Assembly: GCA_003240795.1 (NCBI GenBank)
Contig: QFNK01000025.1
Coordinates: 1-12,070 of the forward strand
Origin: Micavibrio aeruginosavorus
GTDB taxonomy: Bacteria > Pseudomonadota > Alphaproteobacteria > Micavibrionales > Micavibrionaceae
DNA length: 12,070 nt
Direction of reading: 5' to 3'
Each line of letters begins with the position of its first letter. Positions within the stretch are counted from its first letter, which is position 1. Below, in pieces: positions 6,690 to 12,070 of this stretch. The notes beneath the pieces were generated by a model, which was not told where the DNA came from, ran no database searches, and saw only the letters and a list, made by a program, of their open reading frames with translations. A program made the translations under genes and the position numbers.

Positions 6690-6985
6690 CGCCGGCTGCT
6701 TTTTACGGACGCTAATTTTTTGAATGCCGGATCAAAAACAACGCTTACATATTTTGCGCCATATGCTGACAAATGGTCATCGTCATAATACAGGCTACGC
6801 CCATCGTGCGACGTGACACACTCGCCTGTTCCGCACAGCAAATCAAACGAATCTATATATGAAACATTTTTATCTTTATTATGCGCAATCAGAATATCGA
6901 TTGTCTTTTTCCGCTCCTTTTCAAAAGCGTCAGCTGGAAGCGTCGTCTCTTCGTGAAGATATTTTGTAATGCCAGCGTACGCGGA
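6686..6985 (-). pseudogene. Out-of-frame C-terminus of the SGNH acyltransferase
   Basis: On the minus strand, the -1 frame relative to the acyltransferase is open from about 6988 to a TAA at 6686-6688. It reads ITKYLHEETTLPADAF, then IDSFDLLCGTGECVTS and YYDDDHLSAYGAKYV. The last is the typical end of an SGNH hydrolase domain, and its Asp-x-x-His (6773-6784) supplies two of the three catalytic residues. The upstream gene has the matching GDSH block but runs past about 6972 in a different frame and ends at 6889. One missing base near 6965-6985 explains both halves; restoring it would give a single protein of about 660 residues, normal for this family. It could be a real inactivating mutation, a phase-variable switch (no homopolymer is visible to support that) or a sequencing error. 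Confidence 0.85.
6688..6721 (+). terminator. Possible terminator after cobT
   Basis: A 7-bp stem with one bulged A (AGCGCCG at 6688-6694 with CGGACGCT at 6706-6713) and an 11-base loop is followed by AATTTTTT (6714-6721). It would lie inside the 3' coding end of the convergent acyltransferase gene. The stem is short, so this is tentative. Confidence 0.42.
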
Positions 6986-8667
6986 GGATCGAACGGCATG
7001 CGGGCGTTGTTTACGAGAATATAAACATTCGCGCCTTCCGCCCGCAGGGTGTCGATCGTTCTTTGTAAAGCGGCTATTTTGATGTCATCGAACTTTTTAT
7101 CATAGGATTTTTTGTACCAGGCATCCGTTGTAAAAAAGAGCTGAGAACTGTCCAACCATCCTGTCCAATTCGCGACAAGAAATACGTTTTTGATTTTATG
7201 ACTTTTGATCAGCTCCAATACAGCCGCATTCTGCTTTTCACACTGGGTCGATCCCTTTTTATCAAGATCAAGCAAAGGCGGACAGCTATGCAACGTTGCC
7301 TGATATCCGTTAACGCGGTATTTTTGTGACAGATATTCAAATCCCGGCACCCATGCATCCGCGTGGCTGTCACCCCACAATATAAAAGCTGGGTCAGTCT
7401 TCAAATCCTGACTGGTGGTGCATAGCTTTGCGCTTTTTATATCTTCCGGGCTCTTTTCACATTTCCAACGGGAATAGTTAATGTCTTTTGCGCCCTCTGC
7501 ATATTGCAATTCTTGTGCAGACCATCTTTGCGGAATTCCTTTTAATACAACAATACCTATGGATATAAGCGCAATAAGCGCAAGGCCTCCCCCTGCATAA
7601 GTATAAATCGATGCGCGATCATTCGTTTTGTTCAGCGATTTTCTACGCGTCGGCTGCTCAACATACCGCCACGAGAGATAGGCAAGTATACCACTGATCA
7701 ATAACAATCCTAGCTTGTGCAAAGACCGCAGTTCTATAACGGGAAGATATTCGGCGAACATTAAAAGCGGCCAATGCCATAGATATAAGGAATATGAGAT
7801 CAGGCCTATAAAGACGAGCGGCTTGCTACTCAAAAAACGTCCGACTAAAGTCTTTCCGCCCATACCATTTGCATAAATGATCATAGCCGCACCAAGGCAT
7901 GGCACCAGTGCCGCAACGCCCGGGAAGGATGTTTTGGGTGTATACAGCATGCCAGCAGCGACAATGGCCATAAATCCAAGCGTGGCCAGAGTTTCGGCGC
8001 GCCAACCGCGATTATACCTGCTTTCCCTGTTGCCATGAAACGCCAGCAAAGAACCAACCAACATTTCCCACGACCTGAATGGAAGCAGATAGAAAGCGGC
8101 ATCAGGATAATATTTAACGGCCCATACGCTGGCGGCGAATGACACGATCATTATAGCCAGAAGCACTGTCTGCATCCTTAGACGCAGCTTGGCAAAAAGA
8201 ATGACCAGCAGGAGTGGAATTATAAAATAATACTGCTCTTCAACGGCCAAAGACCACGTATGAAGAAGAGGCTTGGTTGAATTCTCAGCCGCGAAATAGC
8301 CGCTCATAGTATAAAATAGAATATTCGAGGAAAAGACGGTCTGGGAAGCAGCCTGCTTTCCGAGCGTGGCATAATCCTCCGGCAGGAAAATAAACCAGCC
8401 GGCAACCAAGGTGAAAAGCGTTACAACACCAAGCGCAGGCAATATCCGCCTGATACGCCGTTCCCAAAAATCGAAGAAACTGAATGTGCCGTATTGAAGA
8501 TCTTTTAGAATTAAAGACGTGATCAGAAAGCCTGAGATGACGAAAAATACGTCAACTCCGATATAACCGCCATTCACATTCCACAAATCAGCGTGGTATA
8601 AAAGCACCAAAGTTATGGCAATGGCGCGAAGGCCATCAATATCGGGACGGTATTTTAAGTTGCTCAT
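6889..8667 (-). CDS. Membrane acyltransferase, OafA/YrhL type, with broken C-terminal SGNH domain
   Basis: Integral inner-membrane acyltransferase of family 3, which O-acetylates surface sugars such as lipopolysaccharide O-antigen. Residues 1-370 form about ten membrane segments, starting YRPDIDGLRAIAITLVLLYHAD with the conserved RxDGLR start and the catalytic-region His, then GVDVFFVISGFLIT. After a last membrane segment (around 345-375) comes a periplasmic SGNH hydrolase-like domain with block I GDSH at about 432-435. The frame then shifts near 6970; the last 30 or so residues are basic, unrelated to the family, and stop at 6889, while the true end lies in another frame. The ATG at 8667 is preferred because it puts RPDIDGLR at the usual distance; a TTG at 8685 would add six residues. 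GC content (about 43% in a sampled stretch) is below its neighbours, in keeping with a transferable surface-modification gene. Confidence 0.88.
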   Translation of the reverse strand: MSNLKYRPDIDGLRAIAITLVLLYHADLWNVNGGYIGVDVFFVISGFLITSLILKDLQYGTFSFFDFWERRIRRILPALGVVTLFTLVAGWFIFLPEDYATLGKQAASQTVFSSNILFYTMSGYFAAENSTKPLLHTWSLAVEEQYYFIIPLLLVILFAKLRLRMQTVLLAIMIVSFAASVWAVKYYPDAAFYLLPFRSWEMLVGSLLAFHGNRESRYNRGWRAETLATLGFMAIVAAGMLYTPKTSFPGVAALVPCLGAAMIIYANGMGGKTLVGRFLSSKPLVFIGLISYSLYLWHWPLLMFAEYLPVIELRSLHKLGLLLISGILAYLSWRYVEQPTRRKSLNKTNDRASIYTYAGGGLALIALISIGIVVLKGIPQRWSAQELQYAEGAKDINYSRWKCEKSPEDIKSAKLCTTSQDLKTDPAFILWGDSHADAWVPGFEYLSQKYRVNGYQATLHSCPPLLDLDKKGSTQCEKQNAAVLELIKSHKIKNVFLVANWTGWLDSSQLFFTTDAWYKKSYDKKFDDIKIAALQRTIDTLRAEGANVYILVNNARMPFDPPRTLALQNIFTKRRRFQLTLLKRSGKRQSIF

Positions 8668-8760
8668 GCCCGATTTCTGGCTCAACTATCGCTACACGGC
8701 AATAGATTTATGGAGTGTTCTCAAGGATTATCCAAATCTATCCATAACAAGAACGCTGGC

Positions 8761-9267
8761 TTAGAAGCCTTTTGGCGTTGGCCAATAACAATAAGGTGTG
8801 CCGACGTCGGGCCGCATCAGGCGCGATGGGGCGATATACAGGACATTGACGTTCGGCGCCGTGCAGGTTTTGCTTCCCTGCTTCACCAGCTCCTTGCAGG
8901 ATTGAAACGCTCTTTCGCCGCTAAGAACCCTGTCCGGAGGAATGACGACGGTCGTGTCCTTTTCCAGCGACTGACTGATATTCCCTGAAGAGTCGCGCAT
9001 GATCACGGTTCCTGCTGGAACGATAACCGTATATCCCCCATCCGGATTTTCAATTTCCTCGAGATCGACAAACACATCGTCGCCATTACAGCAATTCGTG
9101 TAACCGTCTTTGAGACGCACATTCATGATGAAGTCATGATGTTTGGAAAGATCATAGGTTTTTTCATCGTGATCGTTCCAATGGCCGCTTGCCGTATCGA
9201 CATGGGCCACAAGCCCTGCAATCACACCACCGGCTATCGCCGCACTTTTAAACGCAGAAGAAATCAT
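8761..9267 (-). CDS. Exported small protein with cysteine pairs, unknown function
   Basis: A 168-residue protein of unknown function. Residues 1-27 (MISSAFKSAAIAGGVIAGLV...) look like a signal peptide, so it is probably periplasmic. The mature part has DGYTNCCNGDD, a GGYTVIVPAGTVI strand region, IPPDRVL, then separated cysteines in the second half, and ends YCYWPTPKGF. This CC-(N)-D layout with an aromatic Cys-containing tail resembles uncharacterised secreted proteins known from other alphaproteobacteria; this is from memory of the family, not a search. The cysteines may form disulfides. The ATG at 9267 has AGGGGG four bases upstream, a strong ribosome site. It is divergent from hisS and on the same strand as the acyltransferase, whose start is 93 bases downstream. 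Confidence 0.82.
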   Translation of the reverse strand: MISSAFKSAAIAGGVIAGLVAHVDTASGHWNDHDEKTYDLSKHHDFIMNVRLKDGYTNCCNGDDVFVDLEEIENPDGGYTVIVPAGTVIMRDSSGNISQSLEKDTTVVIPPDRVLSGERAFQSCKELVKQGSKTCTAPNVNVLYIAPSRLMRPDVGTPYCYWPTPKGF

Positions 9268-9275
9268 TGAACCCC

Positions 9276-9306
9276 CTCATTATAACAAAATGACATATCA
9301 GCCATG
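9276..9306 (-). promoter_or_regulatory. Possible promoter of the exported-protein gene
   Basis: On the minus strand, a consensus TATAAT stands just upstream of the AGGGGG ribosome site of the gene starting at 9267, with a weak TTGCAT about 19 bases further up. A start here would leave a leader of only about 15 bases. The -10 box is good; the -35 is weak. Confidence 0.35.
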
Positions 9307-9400
9307 CAATAAATAGGATTCTTGCTGCGCTGTGTCAAACAGAAAAAACGGGCTACAGTTCGCTTGCCTTTCCCCCTTCTTGCCCTTAAGAATCAAGGCC

Positions 9401-10738
9401 ATGAGCAAAGAAAAACGTATCTATAAGCCCAAATCCGTTGCCGGTTTCCCCGAATGGCTGCCCGAAGAGCGCCTTGTGGAGCAGAGATGGTTCGACCATA
9501 TCCGCCGCGTTTTTGAATCGTACGGGTTCTGCAACATCGAAACGCCGAGCGTCGAGGAGCTGGACGTCCTGACCGCCAAGGGCGAAGTGGACAAGGAGAT
9601 CTATGTCATCGAACGCCTGCACAAGGACGAGGACGACAAGAGCGAGGCGCGCCTTGCCCTCCACTTCGACCAGACGGTGCCGATGGCGCGGTATGTCGCG
9701 ATGCGTTTCAACGACCTTGTCTTCCCGTTCAAGCGGTACCAGATGCAGCGCGTCTGGCGCGGCGAGCGCCCGCAGATGGGACGCATGCGCGAGTTCTATC
9801 AGTGCGATATCGACATCATCAATGTCGACAATCTGCCCCTGTCTTTCGACGCGGAAGTTGCGGCGGTGATGTATGAGGTTTTGGAGGGGCTGAATATCGG
9901 TAAGGTTCAGTTACGGATTTCCAATAGAAAAATATTAATTGGATTGCTTAAAGAGTTAGGAATTGAAGATCATTTAGAAATTCTTCGTATTTTGGATAAG
10001 CTCGAGAAAATTGGGCCGGTAGAAGCGAAGAAATTGTTAGATGAGACACCGGCCAGAAAATGGTCGGAATCATTAGTTCAGCTAGCAAGTATCAAAGCAG
10101 CAAGCGCAGATGAGCTAGAGAAAAAAATAAACGAAACTGATTTGAATTCATTTTTTCTGAATTCGCCGGAAGGCTTGGTTGAACTTGTTGATGTAATCAA
10201 TCGGGTAAGAAAACTTACTGAAATGCCTGACCATGCTGTAATTGCAGATTTAGGTATCGTCCGCGGCCTCGATTACTACACGGGCACGGTTTACGAGACA
10301 CAGCTTCTGGATGTGCCGGAATTTACGGGCTCCGTCTGTTCCGGTGGGCGTTACGACGATCTGGCCGGAAGCTATATCAACAAGCACTTGCCGGGTGTCG
10401 GTATTTCTATCGGTTTCTCCCGCCTGTTCGATGTTATGCGCCAGACGCGCCCTGACCTGCTCGGCATCGGGCCGAAAGGTCCGGCGCATGTCATGATGAC
10501 GGTGCCGGAGAATGAGGCCGACCGCCCTATCGCTTATGAAGCCGCGCGTACGCTCCGCAAGAACGGGGTGAATGTGGAGATGTATCACGCGCCGAAGAAA
10601 ATCGGCGACCAGTTGAAATATGCCAGTAAGAAGAACCTTCCCTATGTCTGGTTCGTGCGTGACGGCAAGCACGAGGTCAAGGACATGATAAATCAAACGC
10701 AGGCCGAAGCAGACCCTGCGACCTGGAGCGTGAAATGA
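9401..10738 (+). CDS. hisS: Histidine--tRNA ligase with an AT-rich internal segment
   Basis: Class II aminoacyl-tRNA synthetase that charges tRNA-His with histidine. The 445 residues include motif 2 (QRVWRGERPQMGRMREFYQ, about 116-134), the HisRS signatures GLDYYTG (289-295) and CSGGRYDDL (313-321), motif 3 GVGISIGFSRL (332-342) and a C-terminal anticodon-binding domain from about 365. The ATG at 9401 is preferred: AAGG precedes it and MSKEKRIYKPKS is a sensible start. A longer frame from a GTG at 9332 lacks support. Residues about 167-285 (9900-10256) are encoded in AT-rich codons (TTA, AGA, ATT) at about 37% GC, against roughly 60% before and after, although the reading frame and motifs are intact. 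That looks like a recombined segment. The next gene overlaps the stop in an ATGA. Confidence 0.95.
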   Translation: MSKEKRIYKPKSVAGFPEWLPEERLVEQRWFDHIRRVFESYGFCNIETPSVEELDVLTAKGEVDKEIYVIERLHKDEDDKSEARLALHFDQTVPMARYVAMRFNDLVFPFKRYQMQRVWRGERPQMGRMREFYQCDIDIINVDNLPLSFDAEVAAVMYEVLEGLNIGKVQLRISNRKILIGLLKELGIEDHLEILRILDKLEKIGPVEAKKLLDETPARKWSESLVQLASIKAASADELEKKINETDLNSFFLNSPEGLVELVDVINRVRKLTEMPDHAVIADLGIVRGLDYYTGTVYETQLLDVPEFTGSVCSGGRYDDLAGSYINKHLPGVGISIGFSRLFDVMRQTRPDLLGIGPKGPAHVMMTVPENEADRPIAYEAARTLRKNGVNVEMYHAPKKIGDQLKYASKKNLPYVWFVRDGKHEVKDMINQTQAEADPATWSVK

Positions 10739-11364
10739 CAAAACGGATTGCCGCATTACTTGCCGTCGTTGCATTCTTTTTATGGCATCCGCCCGTTCAT
10801 GCCGAAAACGTTAAAACGGAAGATAAAAAAGAAGAAGCGCCGGTTGTCGATCCCGCACGCTTCGCGCCGGACTTCTGCGATTTTGAAATCACATTTCCCG
10901 AAGCGCCGTCCATCGCCAGGAAATGCGTTCCCGGCAATCAATGCTATGACGTCAACAGCTATACGATGGTGTACGACCTTCAGACGACGGTCGATGTTTC
11001 CGTCACGTGCAATCCGTCAACGCCCGCCGCATACGATAAATATACGCAAGGCGTAATGAAGGCGGCACTGGCCGGCATGGTGGAGGAGCGAAACCTGACG
11101 GAATATGATGTCGGTTTCGACCAGCAGGAAAATTTCAAGAACGCCTCGCTGAGCGGTACGGGCACGACGGGCCAGAGCGGCAAGATTTACACGGCGCAAC
11201 TGTGGATCGGCAAAAACTCCGTCTTCACGGTTCAGGCGGAACTGGTTGGCACAGCGCATCCGAAAGCGGATGAAGCCTTCCGCGATATCCTTGCCAGCAT
11301 AAAAACCAAGGAAGGCCAGCAGTTGCCGAAGAAGCCGCAATATAAATCCAAGAACACGCAATAG
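10735..11364 (+). CDS. Exported protein of unknown function, overlapping hisS
   Basis: A 209-residue protein beginning at the ATG that shares an ATGA with the hisS stop, so its translation is probably coupled to hisS. Residues 1-23 (MTKRIAALLAVVAFFLWHPPVHA) form a clear signal peptide with a likely cut after VHA. A charged linker (about 24-37) follows. The mature domain has four cysteines in the first half (DFCDFEITF, ARKCVPGNQCYDV, VSVTCNPS), which could form two disulfides in the periplasm. A mixed strand/helix region follows, with YTAQLWIGKNSVFTVQAELVG, and a lysine-rich tail. I do not recognise a family and infer no function. Coupling to hisS says nothing about its role, since signal-peptide genes are often simply transcribed through. 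Confidence 0.88.
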   Translation: MTKRIAALLAVVAFFLWHPPVHAENVKTEDKKEEAPVVDPARFAPDFCDFEITFPEAPSIARKCVPGNQCYDVNSYTMVYDLQTTVDVSVTCNPSTPAAYDKYTQGVMKAALAGMVEERNLTEYDVGFDQQENFKNASLSGTGTTGQSGKIYTAQLWIGKNSVFTVQAELVGTAHPKADEAFRDILASIKTKEGQQLPKKPQYKSKNTQ

Positions 11365-11386
11365 CGTTTCAAGTGCCAGCGACCAC

Positions 11387-11821
11387 ATGAAAAAAGAAGA
11401 TATCGGCATAGAAGCCCAGGACATTTTTCTTTTGCGGATTGTTTCCACGCTGATCAAAAGCGGCGACAGCAAAGGCGTATCGACGAAGCGCCTTTTATTC
11501 CTGAGCAACGAAATTGCCGATATCGCGCTGCCCTATAACGGCAAAAACCCTCCTGTTAAGGTCAATTTCAACAGAACATCCGCAACCCCGCATAGGCCGA
11601 CGGCATTTGAAATACACAAATTTACAAAAGCCATGACGGAAATGGGCATTCTCGAGGAAACCCATGACATGGACGTTCCTGCGCGGGATATCGTCATGTA
11701 TGGCGAAGCCGTAAAAGATTACAGGGAAACGCTCTATCTTCTGACACCGCAGGGCAATGACTTGCTGAAAGCGTATTTCACGCTCCGGAATGCGAGCCGC
11801 CTTAACGTGAAAGCGCCCTGA
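11387..11821 (+). CDS. Unrecognised 144-residue cytosolic protein
   Basis: ATG at 11387, 22 bases after the preceding stop and probably in the same transcript. There is no signal peptide or membrane segment. The layout is mostly helical: an N-terminal helix (AQDIFLLRIVSTLIKSG), a segment rich in Lys/Arg, then HRPTAFEIHKFTKAMTEMGILEET and a C-terminal part with ETLYLLTPQGNDLLKAYFTLRNA. The last segment looks like the wing and final helix of a winged-helix DNA-binding domain, where TPQG-type turns are common, but this is a weak resemblance. No family is claimed. Its 3' end overlaps the convergent sufE-like gene by 20 bases. Confidence 0.78.
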   Translation: MKKEDIGIEAQDIFLLRIVSTLIKSGDSKGVSTKRLLFLSNEIADIALPYNGKNPPVKVNFNRTSATPHRPTAFEIHKFTKAMTEMGILEETHDMDVPARDIVMYGEAVKDYRETLYLLTPQGNDLLKAYFTLRNASRLNVKAP

Positions 11822-12070
11822 TCTTTTCCACCATTGCGAAAAAACCATTGCGGCGGTTGGGGGAAAGATTTTCTGAAAGGCCGAGTTTTTCGAAGGCGGC
11901 TTCTATATCTACCGCCGCAATTTCCTGCGCTGTTTTTCCTTCATAGGCCGCGAGGACGATGGCAACCAGACCCTTCGTTATCTTGCCGTCGCTGTCCGCG
12001 TGAAAATGATAGCGGCCGTCCGCGCCCATTTCCTCGAACAGCCAGACTTTGGAAACGCAGCCCTTTACTT
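11802..12070 (-). CDS. sufE: SufE-family cysteine desulfurase activator, 5' end outside the window
   Basis: Partial SufE, which accepts sulfane sulfur from the cysteine desulfurase SufS on a conserved cysteine and passes it to the SufBCD scaffold for iron-sulfur cluster assembly. The frame is open from the right edge and reads VKGCVSKVWLFEE, holding the persulfide cysteine in the family's GC-x-S-x-VW context. Family-typical text follows: FHADSDGKITKGLVAIVLAAYEGKTAQEI, and an ending LSPNRRNGFFAMVEKIRALS. The start codon and about the first third are beyond base 12070; an internal ATG at 12027-12029 lies after the active cysteine and cannot be the true start. The last 20 bases overlap the convergent upstream gene. 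BolA elsewhere in the window is also tied to iron-sulfur work, but is not linked to this gene here. Confidence 0.92.
   Translation of the reverse strand, partial: VKGCVSKVWLFEEMGADGRYHFHADSDGKITKGLVAIVLAAYEGKTAQEIAAVDIEAAFEKLGLSENLSPNRRNGFFAMVEKIRALSR

Noticed and set aside
6889..6990. Programmed -1 ribosomal frameshifting in the acyltransferase gene
   Set aside because: The direction would fit, but no X-XXY-YYZ slippery heptamer sits in the right frame where the two halves must join, and the only A-rich run (about 6904-6912) lies downstream of the point where family-like sequence has already changed frame.
8668..8685. TTG at 8685 as the acyltransferase start
   Set aside because: The ATG at 8667 places RPDIDGLR at the usual family distance from the N-terminus; the extra residues add nothing recognisable.
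9332..9400. GTG at 9332 as the hisS start
   Set aside because: The added residues do not resemble HisRS, and the ATG at 9401 has its own AAGG ribosome site.
1..12070. CRISPR arrays, tRNA or rRNA genes, insertion sequences, prophage or toxin-antitoxin modules
   Set aside because: No regularly spaced repeats, cloverleaf-like segments, transposase motifs or paired toxin/antitoxin layout were seen; the ribbon-helix-helix protein has no toxin partner beside it, and XerD is a housekeeping recombinase.

Overview
The window looks like ordinary chromosome from an alphaproteobacterium. Most genes have GC-rich codons. The gene order is also typical of that class: xerD followed by accA, and a bolA gene divergent from a J-domain protein gene that leads into cobS and cobT. 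A sufE-type gene lies at the right edge. I cannot name the genus. There is no rRNA, tRNA, CRISPR array, insertion sequence or phage module.

Layout. Bases 2-841 hold the 3' part of a XerD-type tyrosine recombinase, ended by a strong hairpin terminator. accA (934-1875) and a small unknown ORF (1884-2108) follow, ending at a second, probably bidirectional terminator. On the minus strand are a ribbon-helix-helix regulator (2153-2548) and a BolA-family gene (2607-2903). On the plus strand, 2980-6689 carries a J-domain protein, CobS (AAA+ ATPase), a 35-residue lysine-rich peptide gene not previously flagged by length-based calling, a hairpin repeat, and CobT (von Willebrand A domain). CobS and CobT are the ATPase and vWA partners of aerobic cobaltochelatase. 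The chelatase subunit CobN is not in the window.

Convergent to cobT is an AT-richer surface-sugar O-acyltransferase with a C-terminal SGNH domain (6686-8667, minus). It carries one frameshift near 6970 that moves the catalytic Asp-x-x-His block into another frame. A small exported cysteine-containing protein (8761-9267, minus) follows. hisS (9401-10738) runs divergently and overlaps a signal-peptide protein (10735-11364). Next come an unrecognised 144-residue protein (11387-11821) and a convergent, truncated sufE (11802-12070, minus).

The two strongest oddities are an AT-rich block of about 360 bases inside hisS (about 37% GC against 50-60% on its flanks), which suggests intragenic recombination, and the frameshifted acyltransferase. 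No complete new system is visible. The nearest candidate is the conserved-looking J-protein/CobS/lysine-rich peptide/CobT cluster.
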